Source: Hondaea fermentalgiana
Lineage: Eukaryota > Sar > Bigyra > Thraustochytrida > Thraustochytriidae
Direction of reading: 5' to 3'
Assembly: GCA_014084085.1 (NCBI GenBank)
Contig: NPFB01000040.1
Coordinates: 687,433-751,432 of the forward strand
Length of the DNA stretch: 64,000 bases
The notes below the pieces were generated by a model. It was not told the origin of the DNA, ran no database searches, and worked only from the letters and a program-made list of their open reading frames with translations. Both the position numbers and the translations under genes were made by a program. This document shows positions 1-10,346 of the stretch, one piece after another; the first letter of the stretch is position 1, and each line of letters opens with the position of its first letter.

Positions 1-560
1 AAGAAAGCGAGAGCCCCGGCCAGCCAAAGAGAAAGGAAATCGACGGCCCAGCGAAAGAGGCCTAACTGCCGCAATAGGCCTCTTCGCGCTCCAGACCCAG
101 ACTCGCGCGTCCCGCCCCGCGCCCGGCCCGGCCCTCTCCTCCGCGGCGTCCTGCGTCGCCTCGCCGCGCGCCCGAAGCCCCGCGCGCCGGGCGCGGGCGT
201 CCTGCGCGGGTTCTCCGCTCTGCCAGGGCCTTCCGAGCGCCTGGCCTCGCCGGTGCGCCTCCGCACGTCCCATCCTCATAGCGGCCGCGGCTTGCGCCTA
301 CCTAACCATGGTAACTGCAACAACGACCCGCAAAGTAGAGTATAGGCCTTCAGAAGCCAATAAACGCGACGGCGCAACAAACGAATAGGCGGGAAGAGGA
401 GAGAGAAAGCAGCCACAGGGAGAAAAGAGAAGGGGCAGAAAGAAGCGCCTCGGGAAAAGGAGGCCAGCGAGGCCGCGCAGGCGAGACAAACTCGATCAAT
501 CGAAGCCCGCCGGCGCGAGGCGGCTGCAGAGCGCGAGCGAGCGGCGGCGCGGGGCGGCGA

Positions 561-660
561 NNNNNNNNNNNNNNNNNNNNNNNNNNNNNNNNNNNNNNNN
601 NNNNNNNNNNNNNNNNNNNNNNNNNNNNNNNNNNNNNNNNNNNNNNNNNNNNNNNNNNNN
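561..660. other. Assembly gap (100 N)
   Basis: Exactly 100 N, the conventional filler for a gap of unknown size. The flanks are extremely GC-rich, so the gap probably reflects a region that was hard to sequence. Up to about 150 bases of leader remain between it and the WD40 start codon. Confidence 0.98.
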
Positions 661-727
661 GGAGACGCGGCGCTGGCTGGCCGGCGGCCGGCGCGTCGCG
701 CGCTCGGATCGATCTGATCGCGCGCGG

Positions 728-769
728 GCTGCGCTGCGCTGCGCTGCGCTGCTGCGCTGCTGCGCTGCG
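728..769. repeat. GCTGC/GCGC microsatellite
   Basis: Tandem GCTGC units grade into a GC alternation just upstream of the WD40 start codon at 812. It probably lies in the 5' leader. Simple repeat, no coding role seen. Confidence 0.85.
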
Positions 770-811
770 CGCGCGCGGGGGCGGCGCGAGGGCGGCGGAG
801 AGGGCGGCAGG

Positions 812-2020
812 ATGAACTTCGGCGGCGGGAATCACAGCGGCAACAGCAGCCGCGGCGGCGGCGGCGGCAGGGGCCGGGGCCGAGGCGGGTCGAACGCAAA
901 CTACAATAACAACAACAACAACAACAGCGGCGGACGGGGAGGACGGGGACGGCGCGGAAACTCGCGCGGCGGGGGCCGCGGCACGAGCGGCCGGGGACGC
1001 GGCACGCGCATCAAGTTCGCAGACAGCATCGCCACCTTTGATGTATCGGTGGACGCCCACGTCATGCCGGGCAAACCCGGGATCCAGGCCCTGACGCTCT
1101 GGGCAGAGAACAACATTCTCTTCTCCGGGGGTGCCGACGGCATCACGAAAATGTTCGACATCAACAGCGGCACCTGCAACGAGTCTCCCGACGGCAAGGA
1201 AGTCAGTAGCCTCTGCTTCGAGCTGGGGTGGCTCTTCGTGGGCTACTTAGACCAGCCGCAGCCCGGCCAGGACGTGGGCTTTGTCAAGGGCTACAACCTC
1301 ATGGCTTCTCCCGTCGAAATCTTCAACTTTGAGCTCAACGCTCAGTTCCCAGCGGCACACCAGGGACGTGTCACGTCCATCTGCGTCGCCGGCGAGTTCG
1401 TTTTCACCGCAAGCGAGGACAAAACCGTCCGCGCCTGGAAGCTTGACCAGAAATGGAACCTGGTCGGCTCGCTGGGCAACCAATTTGCGCACGACACGCC
1501 TGTGCGCAAGGTTGCGGCGTGGAACAACAAAATCTTTACGGGTGCCTTCAACGGCGAAATCAAAATTTGGTCCGTCCAGGGCGCTCAGGAGTCTGTCTTT
1601 CAGGCCCACTCCGAAATGGTCACAGACATTTGCGGGTGGACTGGCCCCAATCAGAACGTTCTCCTCACCTGCTCGGCCGACAAAACCATCAAGGTCTGGG
1701 ACCTGGCGGCCAACCAGGGCCTCATCGCGCCCAACTCTCAGCCGGTCTTCACCTACCCCCCACCGGACAGTCCGTTGCGGCCCAAGGCGCTCACGTGCAT
1801 GAAGACGCACCAGCTTGGCTCCGGCGTGTCCATTCTCATCTGCGGCTTCCTTGACGGCTCCGCACAGGTGCTGGACCTACCAGACTTTACAGATCTTGGT
1901 TTCCTCAATGGTCACGATCGCAATTCCACAGTCACTAGCCTTCAGGTTGTACCGCAGCAGAACCTTCTTTTCCTCGGATCGCTCTCGGGAAAGCTCAGCT
2001 GCTACAAGTTTGTGTCCTGA
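812..2020 (+). CDS. RGG-rich WD40-repeat protein
   Basis: Single-exon gene for 402 residues. Residues 1 to about 66 are RGG/GRG boxes interrupted by a poly-Asn run (about 31-38), typical of RNA binding and arginine methylation. The rest is a WD40 propeller. Clear blades include the ones ending DGITKMFDI (about 110), DKTVRAWKL (about 205), GEIKIWSV (about 250) and DKTIKVWDL (about 293), plus two weaker terminal blades. The blade sequences resemble the WD40 part of plant ZFWD proteins, which carry CCCH zinc fingers. Here I see no CCCH finger, and the RGG arm takes that place. The likely role is in RNA metabolism, which is an inference. The ATG at 812 is the first in frame. The next gene, on the same strand, starts 991 bases downstream. 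Confidence 0.85.
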   Translation: MNFGGGNHSGNSSRGGGGGRGRGRGGSNANYNNNNNNNSGGRGGRGRRGNSRGGGRGTSGRGRGTRIKFADSIATFDVSVDAHVMPGKPGIQALTLWAENNILFSGGADGITKMFDINSGTCNESPDGKEVSSLCFELGWLFVGYLDQPQPGQDVGFVKGYNLMASPVEIFNFELNAQFPAAHQGRVTSICVAGEFVFTASEDKTVRAWKLDQKWNLVGSLGNQFAHDTPVRKVAAWNNKIFTGAFNGEIKIWSVQGAQESVFQAHSEMVTDICGWTGPNQNVLLTCSADKTIKVWDLAANQGLIAPNSQPVFTYPPPDSPLRPKALTCMKTHQLGSGVSILICGFLDGSAQVLDLPDFTDLGFLNGHDRNSTVTSLQVVPQQNLLFLGSLSGKLSCYKFVS

Positions 2021-3011
2021 GATGCGGACGTCACATTGTTGCTGCCTGGCCGGTGAGGTCACGTCCGGTCCGGTCAGGTGAGGCTTCCTGCACGCCGATT
2101 TGCCTCTGCGAGTGTCCACTGCCGTTTCCCTTCAGCATCGCCTTCACTCGCGCTTGTATCTGCATGTGCAAGCACCGCTCGCGCACATTTTCGGATTCTT
2201 TACAGCAGCTTGTGAGTTGTGCTAATCTCTTTTGTGGTCAGAGCCAAGCCACATTCGGAATTTCTCCAGTTCGCTCACACGCGGGATCGTTTTCGTCCCT
2301 TTAACACACAAGCAAGAACGTACGCTGATATACCCAGCACTAGCTCGCCATTGTATCGTCAAGTCAACAGCGGTCACTCCTTTTCCTTTTCCCTTTGATA
2401 GTACGTAATTCATCGCCAAGCACGATTCATGGCGCATGTGCCTTTCTTTCTTTATTCTCCTCATGTTCACCGCCTGCAGCTTGACCTCCATCGGGGCGCA
2501 CGTCGTCCGTAGGGAACGAACGCCTTTTCAGGGTCCTTCCTCGCAAACATGAGCAAACCCTTGTCCCTTATTCAGCACACAAGCAAGAGCGCATGCTCCA
2601 ACAGAAGCAAGCACGGCATCGGCCTCAGGATAGCTGAGGTCATGTGACGCATCTCGAGGCAGCAGCGAAGAGAAAGCCTTTTCTCTCTCTTTGAGCGCGC
2701 ACGCGCATGCGCATGCGAGCGCGGCCAGCCAGGCAGGCGTTCACGTCGCGAGACGAAGGAAGGAAGCAGGCAAGCAAGCAAGGAAGGACGCCTGGCTCGG
2801 AGCAGGACTGACACGAGCCTTGCTCACAAACCAAACTCACAAACGCGAACAGAACGAATAGTCGCCAGCGCCCGTCGCGCGCGAGCGCAAGCGCGCGAGC
2901 GCCAGCGCACGCCGCGCGCGAGCGTGCCTCGCGTGCCTCGCGTGCCTCACGTGTCTCCTCGTCCGTCTGTCCGGACGCACCCCAAAGAGCTGAAGGGGAA
3001 ACAGAGCAGCC
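2021..3011. other. Intergenic: 3' end of WD40 gene, promoter of lipase gene
   Basis: No gene supported. The first half is mixed-composition 3' flanking sequence. The second half becomes CpG-rich and holds a short tandem repeat of GCGTGCCTC units (about 2924-2950) shortly before the lipase ATG at 3012. Confidence 0.55.
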
Positions 3012-6000
3012 ATGGACGCGGACGTGCCAGGAAATGCGGACGTGCCGCGGAACGCGGACGCGCTGCGGAAGGCGGACGCAGAGGACGCCAAGCCGCTCGT
3101 TCTCTTGGAGATTATCGGGTCGAGGCCCATCAATTGCACGATCATCGCCATGTTCCTGGCTATGATCATTGGGGCAATGTACACCTTTGTCGTCGTAGGC
3201 ATCAGCGTGCCGCTCTGCGGCTCCGTCGCGAGGAACTTTGAGGTCAATCAGTGGTACAAAGTCTTTGACCGGCAAGATGGAGATCTTGCAGATGTGGCAA
3301 TGGCCGAATTCATGATGCGTCAGACGCTGCTCATCGACGTCTCAGATCAAGATCTGGCCGATGGCACAGATGGCATGGTGCCACAGTGTGCCTTTTGCAA
3401 TGCAAACGACCTCGCCAATTTATCCGCGTATTTCGAGGGGATACCCAGCGAACCTTGGACCTTCGAAATATTGGGGACCTTTTTTGACGACAACACCACC
3501 GACACGCTCAACTCCACCAACGCCACCGATGCAGAGATGATGGCTGTGGTCGATATCATCCTACCTCTTTTGCTCTTGGTGGACGTCGTCGACGATGCAT
3601 TCGGGGGCGCAATGGACAGCTCCACATGCTTGTGGACCTTTCTTGTTGATTTGTACAAGGGCTGGACGCGCAGTAGCTATGCAAACATAGACTCTGTTGC
3701 CGCAAATGGTACTGCGGCAAACGACACAGCGGTTGGCTACGCACAAATGGTGGAGTGCCTCGTAGGAGATTACGCAGGCTCAGAATGCTACCCGTGCGGG
3801 GACCTTACTGCAATGGGCCTTGAGCTTTTATCGTCGGACCCGGAGACCGGGCCCGAATTTCTGGACATCAGCTCAGGTTCCGTCTTGGACGTCCGTGGGT
3901 TATCGCGTCTTGCGCCAAGGTGCGCAAAGCTCTTAGGCCAGACCTTTTTGGCGCCATGCCGGGATGATAGCGACGTCTCGGCCTTTATGAGCATCTTTGA
4001 GGTTGACGAGCCATCCAGCGAAGAGCGCGTCTCAAGATCTGCAGCGCCGAGTCCGGCAATATTTGCCGCTCGTATGTTCCAAAGCAGCTCGCAGGTGAGA
4101 CTCGCGCGCGTGACCTCGTCGGAGGTTTCAGATTCGCCCTCGGCAACCTCTACCACAAGTGTGGCTGCTGCAATTCTGAGGGACTCCTTTCTCACAAGCT
4201 CTTTGGTGAACGCCTCTGGGCATCTTGCCTACCTGTTAAGGGACTTCCAGGACCAGCTGCTTCAGGGCAGTGGTGAGATCATTGATACCTTGAGTTCCAG
4301 CTGTGTTGAGCTCCCGAGCGCCACTTCCCTCTTAGTGTTTGAGGAGGAGAGTATCTTTCGGCAAGAGGCTGGACAGGAATCCGCAACTGTCACGGCAGAA
4401 CGGTGGAGCGAGTGGAGAGCCTGCTGGACGGCTCTCGTGTACTACTACTGGAAAGAGCCTACTTGCTTTGCGCAACTCGGTATAGAACCGAGTCTCAGCA
4501 ATACATCCAACGCGACCGGGAGCACCGTGGTCGCACTTGATGAAAATGAGACTGAAACAAACGGGGCCGATGACGAAGACGTTGGATCGTCTGAACGCAT
4601 TCTCCTAAGTATACTTCTTTACAGCCTCTTCAATGCGTCGAGTAGGTCCCTCCCTTCGTCAAGTCGGTACGGCGACGGCTTTTCACTAACACATTTCGCC
4701 GAGGAATGGCCGCTGCTGGAAATCGGCAATGACACCGAAGGAATCATCAACAACACCGGCGAGGCAATGCCTTTCACGCGCGACAGCTTTGTGGAGTACG
4801 GGCGAGCGTGCAATGAGAATCTCATGGGGGCCTTTTCCTCTGGAGAGCTTGAGAGCGCATTGGACTTCTTGGGCAAGACCTCCGGCTGCGAGGTTCCTGC
4901 AAGGCAGGTCCGCGTGTCGATTATAGCAGACCTTGCATGCTGGTTTCTCGGGCTGATCCTCCTGTGCGTTCAATTCTTTTGGATTTTACGGAGATACTGG
5001 ACACCGTTCTCCGTCGCAATGGTGTCCCTCACCGTGGCGGGCATTTGCATTTGCGATAATGGAGCCTTTATATACAAAACATTCGCATGGACGACAGAGG
5101 ACTTCAAGTTGCTCATCTTTTTCAATATCGATTCTCACCAGACCAATCTGGAGCAAATGAAGGACTACATCGCAAGCATGAGGTCCCTTGCATTGACCGG
5201 CTTTTTCCTTTTCCATGCATTGACGATGTCGCAGCTATCCCGCAAACCGTTTCCCAAACACAAATCGGGAAGCCGTTTGAGTCGGTGGCGAACCATCGCC
5301 TCATCACGCGCCAGTCCGGCGATACCCGTCGCACTGGCATTTTTCGCTTTCCGTGTGTGCATTGTGAATATTTATCTGGGTGTTCATCCTGGATTCGTGC
5401 CTCTCGTCAACATGATCACAGTGATTCGCGTGTGTGCATTGGAAGAAACAACACGCAACAATTACTGCAGCTCCAGTGACGTGGACCAGGAAACTGCAAA
5501 GCTTGCTTTCATTGGTAACTTTGTTGTCTTCTTTCTCGATGCAGCACTTTGGACGTACACAATGCGTATTAACTCTCACACGCGAGCGGCTATACGAAAG
5601 CTCACCTTTATCGAAGCCCGCGACCGCCACCTTGTGTACAACCTTGAGATGCTCTTCATGTCGTTTCTCCTTTTAGCGTTGTATGTGTGCGGCATCATGT
5701 ATGTGAGTATCGCGGATGTCCTGGTAGGCTACAGCGGATACTATGCGTTTGAAGATGGCAAGCTTGTTGTAAAAGGGATATCCTTGGACACTACGGGCGT
5801 GGATGCATGGGACCTAGGCTTTACAATCCTTTTGTGGGTTTTCATCATTGGCTGGACGCTGCTTATGGTTCCAATCTCATCCTCGACGGGTTGGCTCTTT
5901 TCGAAAGCCTTCAAGACGATCGGAAAACGTGTGCAAGTTTTTGCTTCTGAGAAAGACGCACTTGACGCGCTGGCACCAAACCTGAAGACCGGCACCAAGA

Positions 6001-7394
6001 TGGCGAGCGAGGTTGTCTTTGACGAGTCCGTCTTCGTGACGGAAACGCACCTTGTCAACTTTCAGCTCACCCACTCAACGTACCATATCGGCTCGGTCTT
6101 TCACTCGGGCGAAGGCATTCTGCCCAGGGGCATTCACGAACTTGCATACATCAAGGACGATGAGACAGATACTCACGTCTGGGTCCTTGCGACGAGCGAT
6201 CGCATTCTCATTGGTTTTCGGGGAACCACCAGCAAGCGCAACGCGCAAACAGATTTGCACATGGGCTTCAAATCACTTTCTTGGAGGCACACGGAAAAGC
6301 GAAAGAAGCGGAAGCCACGCGAGTCTTCTGCCGAGTCAGTCAAGCCCCTTCATTCCCAAGTCAACAAAGAAGCTACTTCCAGCAGCGTCGCTGATACAAT
6401 GGACCATGACTCATCTACCGGCTCAAGACCTGATACTTCCGACTCAGTAGCGAACAACCGAGCGAGTATTTCGGGCCAGCCCTCGGAGTCTGCAGCTGTG
6501 ACACGTGCTCAAAGGGTTCTAGGGTCCTATGCAGAGACTAACCGCTTGCCGAAAATTCATGGGGGCTTTCTTCTCGCGTTCAGCTCCATTCAGGACCAGC
6601 TTTACGAGGTCGTTTCGCAGCATTTGGATTCGCACCCAGAGGTTGACAAAGTCATTACTAGTGGCCACTCCTTGGGTGGAGCACTTGCCACTGTTTGCGG
6701 ATTGTATTTGTCGACAGCTCTGCCATCGAAGCGGGCACTCGTCCAGGTTTCGACGTTTGGTTCCCCTCGTGTGGGGAACCATGCATTCAAAAGGTATTTC
6801 CATCTTCACGTCCCTTCGTGCTGGCGCTTTGCTAAACGAGGAGACCCAATCAGCAAGACTCCACCTCGCTTGTACGGCTCGAGCCGACATGGGTACACTC
6901 ATGTAGGCGTGGAAGTTTTGCTCGAGCAATCCGGAGACGCCATTATTGATCCAACCGTCGTGGAGCACTTTGTGCTGCACGGATGTCGCAACGGTGGTGG
7001 CGCAGATCACAAAGTCGCTGCTTATCTTGCGTCTTTGCTGGGATTTGCTTTGCAGGGGGGTCAGCGCGCGCCGTCTCATGGTCTTCAACCCTTATGGCCG
7101 AATTGCGAGGAGCGAATCAGGGCGCACGCAAAGCTTATTGCTGAGACTTTCCCAAGGACATCAGAAGCAATTCTATCGTTCATTGGGAAGGCAACCGATG
7201 CGAGCGAGACTCAATTTAAGATCCGCGATGTCCACAAGATGCTTGAAATGACCGAGTCTGGAGGATTCCTCGATCACGATGCCGCTTCTGAACTATTGGA
7301 CACTGGTCTGAGAGCTTGCGTTGATGAGCCAGAAAGTGGTGACAAATCAGCCCCGAAGCTAAACGAGATATCTCGAGAGCTTAACATCGTCTAA
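3012..7394 (+). CDS. Multi-spanning membrane protein with ectodomain and cytosolic class 3 lipase domain
   Basis: Single exon, 1460 residues. A hydrophobic segment at about 39-62 is followed by a roughly 570-residue region with many N-glycosylation sequons (NTT, NST, NAT, NGT, NDT, NAS) that is probably luminal or extracellular. Seven further hydrophobic segments follow at about 635-660, 665-687, 723-742, 771-790, 831-852, 880-905 and 933-958. A C-terminal class 3 lipase domain (about 1030-1345) has the nucleophile elbow GHSLGGALA near 1218, a conserved FGSPRVGN, a GDPI carrying the likely catalytic Asp, and a DHKVAAYL carrying the likely catalytic His. A Ser-rich insert of about 80 residues splits the lipase domain. 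With eight TM segments both ends face the cytosol, as in diacylglycerol lipases, which have only four. The substrate is unknown; acylglycerol or phospholipid is plausible. Confidence 0.85.
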   Translation: MDADVPGNADVPRNADALRKADAEDAKPLVLLEIIGSRPINCTIIAMFLAMIIGAMYTFVVVGISVPLCGSVARNFEVNQWYKVFDRQDGDLADVAMAEFMMRQTLLIDVSDQDLADGTDGMVPQCAFCNANDLANLSAYFEGIPSEPWTFEILGTFFDDNTTDTLNSTNATDAEMMAVVDIILPLLLLVDVVDDAFGGAMDSSTCLWTFLVDLYKGWTRSSYANIDSVAANGTAANDTAVGYAQMVECLVGDYAGSECYPCGDLTAMGLELLSSDPETGPEFLDISSGSVLDVRGLSRLAPRCAKLLGQTFLAPCRDDSDVSAFMSIFEVDEPSSEERVSRSAAPSPAIFAARMFQSSSQVRLARVTSSEVSDSPSATSTTSVAAAILRDSFLTSSLVNASGHLAYLLRDFQDQLLQGSGEIIDTLSSSCVELPSATSLLVFEEESIFRQEAGQESATVTAERWSEWRACWTALVYYYWKEPTCFAQLGIEPSLSNTSNATGSTVVALDENETETNGADDEDVGSSERILLSILLYSLFNASSRSLPSSSRYGDGFSLTHFAEEWPLLEIGNDTEGIINNTGEAMPFTRDSFVEYGRACNENLMGAFSSGELESALDFLGKTSGCEVPARQVRVSIIADLACWFLGLILLCVQFFWILRRYWTPFSVAMVSLTVAGICICDNGAFIYKTFAWTTEDFKLLIFFNIDSHQTNLEQMKDYIASMRSLALTGFFLFHALTMSQLSRKPFPKHKSGSRLSRWRTIASSRASPAIPVALAFFAFRVCIVNIYLGVHPGFVPLVNMITVIRVCALEETTRNNYCSSSDVDQETAKLAFIGNFVVFFLDAALWTYTMRINSHTRAAIRKLTFIEARDRHLVYNLEMLFMSFLLLALYVCGIMYVSIADVLVGYSGYYAFEDGKLVVKGISLDTTGVDAWDLGFTILLWVFIIGWTLLMVPISSSTGWLFSKAFKTIGKRVQVFASEKDALDALAPNLKTGTKMASEVVFDESVFVTETHLVNFQLTHSTYHIGSVFHSGEGILPRGIHELAYIKDDETDTHVWVLATSDRILIGFRGTTSKRNAQTDLHMGFKSLSWRHTEKRKKRKPRESSAESVKPLHSQVNKEATSSSVADTMDHDSSTGSRPDTSDSVANNRASISGQPSESAAVTRAQRVLGSYAETNRLPKIHGGFLLAFSSIQDQLYEVVSQHLDSHPEVDKVITSGHSLGGALATVCGLYLSTALPSKRALVQVSTFGSPRVGNHAFKRYFHLHVPSCWRFAKRGDPISKTPPRLYGSSRHGYTHVGVEVLLEQSGDAIIDPTVVEHFVLHGCRNGGGADHKVAAYLASLLGFALQGGQRAPSHGLQPLWPNCEERIRAHAKLIAETFPRTSEAILSFIGKATDASETQFKIRDVHKMLEMTESGGFLDHDAASELLDTGLRACVDEPESGDKSAPKLNEISRELNIV

Positions 7395-7739
7395 AGAATG
7401 CAAATTGTAGATCGAATTCGTAGATTGAACAGGGCAAGAAAAGAAAGAAAGAGAGAAAGACAAATGCCACACGTCATTATAAACGTCTGGACAATGATGC
7501 AATCATCATCCAGAGTTCTTGTCTGACAAATTTTAACGAATTTCCGAAATTCCATTCGGGCTCGTAGCACTAATTGCGTCTGGCCAGTTTGTACGTTATT
7601 CCTTCTGCGTGCGCCGCCTCCTTCTTCTATACGCAGAGAAAGTTCCTGGTACACTCTTGTTGCTAACGAGATCAATATGGCGCATTTGATAGACGATTGA
7701 AGAATACAAAGGCTATGTTGCGCATCGTCACTTGACGCT
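7395..7739. other. Convergent 3' intergenic region
   Basis: AT-richer spacer between the stop codons of the lipase gene and the oppositely oriented sulfotransferase gene. It should hold both 3' ends. No coding signal seen. Confidence 0.6.
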
Positions 7740-9386
7740 TCAAGAGAAACCAAAGGTGGGAATCTCGGAACATGATGCTACGGGCTGCCAAGGGTCTATG
7801 CCGTACCCGAGAGCATGATTTGCTCGTCGTACGATTGGATTTCCTGCTGCGACTTGCGAGAACTCGCGGCGTTGCGTTGCTGAATACTTGTTGCCAAAGT
7901 ACCGATCCTTTTTGACAGTAAAGAGACGAATACTCTTGCCAATGACAATGTCTGCGCGAGCACGCGAAGTACCTGAGAAGTCAGCAAGACGTTGAAAGCA
8001 GTTCGGGTCGCCAAGAACAAAGTCTTCGATCCGAACGACCATGAACTGTTTTGGATCAAAGTGCTCTCGCGCAAAGCGCAAAATGTCGAGATTGAGGCGT
8101 GCCCAAAGCTCGAGCTTATTCTCATACTTGTCTGTGCAGAGTTCCGAGTCTGGACCGTGATACTTTTTGCAAATTGAGTTGAAAAAGTACTGATTGTCTC
8201 CAGCGGCAATGTCGCGACCATCTCGAACAATATGCACGTACTTGAAGTTACCATCGAGCACATGATTAATGTATGGCAGAATGAAGGAAGCTCTTGGATG
8301 CTTGAAACCCCATAGCCCAAAGGCATACATTTCTTGATTCGCAGCTTTGGGGGTGTATGTTTTCGTGTCTCTCCATAGGGTGCGAAAGAGAGAAGATGTC
8401 CATTGTGTCCCTCGATTCCAAGTGAGTTCGTTCGCAATGCAAGATTGGTTGTAGGCAAGCGACCCACACGGCGCCAGCGACCTGCTGTAGAACACGTACG
8501 ATTTGACGACACCTTCCACAGTTGACACACCGTCCTCGTCGCAGGCTACTGTATTGAAGCCATTGATGAAAAGTCTAGAATCTCTCGAATCCTTTTTCAC
8601 AGTCTCACCATACTTGCCCATCCACACGCCCAACTGCGTCACGAGATATGCAACTGCGCGCGTGCCCGAGTCGCCAATGCCTCCGAACACCAAGGGTTCA
8701 GAAGCATTTCGTACTTCTGCACGAAGCTGCGCGAGCTCTCTCGACGCGGCGTGGGCACTATCTCGATAGCACTGCGCATCTGCGTTCGAATTTTGCATAG
8801 TGCTAGTAGCCTTCTTGCGTACGATATTCGCATTTTGAAGCGTTTGTACATCCTCATGTTGAACATCTTCTAGTCCCGTGGTGAACAACTCTTGGGACTG
8901 GTGGTGGTCAGATTCAGCGTCAAGCTGGAACTGACTACTGTCAGATTGAGCGTTAAGCTTGCTCTGGGCTTTATTAGCATTGGGCATAATGTGGTGAGCG
9001 ATCATAATGCTGTATACAACAACGAGAGCGTAAATAGCGAGCCATCTCCAGCTCGCAAGCTCTCTGCGTACGCCGGGGTCAGCAATGATCTTGCGTAGGG
9101 AAAATGACTGCAATGAGCATTCATCGTTGACGAGGTCGTCAAGGCTAACTCCAAAGCTTGTGATCCTTGGCTTCTTCGTCGGTGTGCCCCCAAGCTCGGG
9201 TTTGCGAAGAGAGTCTGGGTCTTGGTCTGCGCGCAGTCTCTTGTCGTTGTTGCTAGTTTGACCTTTTTGCTTTGCGTCGCTTTGGGTCGTGGACGCATTG
9301 CTTTGCTGTCCGCGAGCACGCGTGCGTCGCGCACCTCGCGTCGTCGTCTGTATCGACACGTCAAGGTGCAGTTGTTCCCGCCCCAT
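7740..9386 (-). CDS. Sulfotransferase family protein, type II membrane
   Basis: Single exon, 548 residues. The N-terminal 110 residues are Lys/Arg/Ser/Thr-rich and would face the cytosol. One hydrophobic segment (about 113-131) anchors the protein, followed by a polar stem and a luminal catalytic domain from about 230. FGGIGDSGTRA at 234-244 fits the 5'-phosphosulfate loop of PAPS-dependent enzymes. HIVRDGRDIA at 385-394 fits the 3'-phosphate (PAPS) motif, where the Arg and a following Ser or Asp contact the cofactor. This points to a Golgi carbohydrate or protein sulfotransferase. The acceptor cannot be read from sequence. Cys residues in the catalytic region fit a luminal location. The gene is convergent with the lipase gene and divergent from the next gene. 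Confidence 0.8.
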   Translation of the reverse strand: MGREQLHLDVSIQTTTRGARRTRARGQQSNASTTQSDAKQKGQTSNNDKRLRADQDPDSLRKPELGGTPTKKPRITSFGVSLDDLVNDECSLQSFSLRKIIADPGVRRELASWRWLAIYALVVVYSIMIAHHIMPNANKAQSKLNAQSDSSQFQLDAESDHHQSQELFTTGLEDVQHEDVQTLQNANIVRKKATSTMQNSNADAQCYRDSAHAASRELAQLRAEVRNASEPLVFGGIGDSGTRAVAYLVTQLGVWMGKYGETVKKDSRDSRLFINGFNTVACDEDGVSTVEGVVKSYVFYSRSLAPCGSLAYNQSCIANELTWNRGTQWTSSLFRTLWRDTKTYTPKAANQEMYAFGLWGFKHPRASFILPYINHVLDGNFKYVHIVRDGRDIAAGDNQYFFNSICKKYHGPDSELCTDKYENKLELWARLNLDILRFAREHFDPKQFMVVRIEDFVLGDPNCFQRLADFSGTSRARADIVIGKSIRLFTVKKDRYFGNKYSATQRREFSQVAAGNPIVRRANHALGYGIDPWQPVASCSEIPTFGFS

Positions 9387-10346
9387 CGCGTTGTCTTACT
9401 CCTCGGCAAGGCGAGTAAGCTCTTGGTCTGCGCCGTGTCGCGATGAACACTGGCCGTACAGTGTTTGCACCATTGACCGTTTCGTGAGGTCAAGTCTCGT
9501 TCTATTTAACTTTAAGAACTATAGGCCCTGCTCGAGCTTAGTTTGGCAGGTAATTTCGGGATACGTTGCATGCAGCCCACGCCTGGGTCTCCTAGTATGT
9601 GTAGACAGTGAGCCCAATGGGGAGTAGTAACGGGTCTCTGCGAAACCCATTTTGACGGGAGGTCTTTCTGCACCTCTGCTCTGCAGATGCGGATGGATCA
9701 CCAGGTTGCCGCTATTTTTGGCTTGTTCCTCGACGAGAGGAGAAGAAAGCCGTGAATTCAATCTTTTTGGTCTGGTTTTTGGGATGGGGCATGGGCAAAG
9801 TGACAGAGCAAAACATACACGCCAAGGAGTGAGGACAAAAAAATTAAATTCAAAAGTAAAAATAGGGCGACATCGATCCAAAGAGCTCACAACAGACACA
9901 AAGCTTCATCTCTGGTGATTGAAGAGCTCTCTAATGTGCATGGGCCAAATGAAATGCCCCTAAGCGTCCACGCTGCAACCTCTGTGAACTTCCTTACTCC
10001 GTGAAACGAAAGGAAGAAAGACTGAAAGAATTACAGGTAGCCTGTTGCGCATTTCTTCTTTCTCGTTCGTGCCACGTCTTCATCTGAGCTGGGCGCGTAC
10101 GCGCACTTGTCTTACATAGGCCTCTCCTAAGATGGAGGCAATGCTTGCTCTTTCCCGCACATTTCCTAGGAAGGGTCATCTGTTCCTGTCACGGTGCCAC
10201 AGTGTCAAACCCATAAAACGGTTAGGTTAGGAACAAAATGGTGTGTACTTTTGAAGTCCACCGGACATAAAAGATTCCGAAGCGACGAGAGAATAAGAGC
10301 GCACCAAGACAGGAAGCCATCAAGAACACAATACATCGCAAAGAGC
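9387..10346. other. Divergent promoter region, no gene seen
   Basis: About 960 bases between two divergent start codons. TATAGGCCCT at 9521-9530 and ATAGGCCT at 10116-10123 belong to a TAGGCC word class seen in several promoters of this window. Reading frames here are short and I find no conserved protein. I looked for snRNA- and tRNA-like sequences and found none. Confidence 0.5.

Larger units (their letters stand above)
1..811. other. Left-edge non-coding region with scaffold gap
   Basis: No credible gene. The stretch is strongly GC-rich, holds the 100-N gap at 561-660, and ends as the probable promoter and 5' leader of the WD40 gene that starts at 812. TAGGCC-type words occur at 58-63, 75-81 and 341-349, the last as TATAGGCCT. 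A GCTGC-type microsatellite lies at 728-769. The long reading frames across it are low-complexity Arg/Ala/Ser translations of GC-rich DNA. Confidence 0.6.

Noticed and set aside
276..1060. Long minus-strand frames across the left-edge gap
   Set aside because: Low-complexity Arg/Ala/Ser/Val translations of GC-rich repeats, and they read through N.
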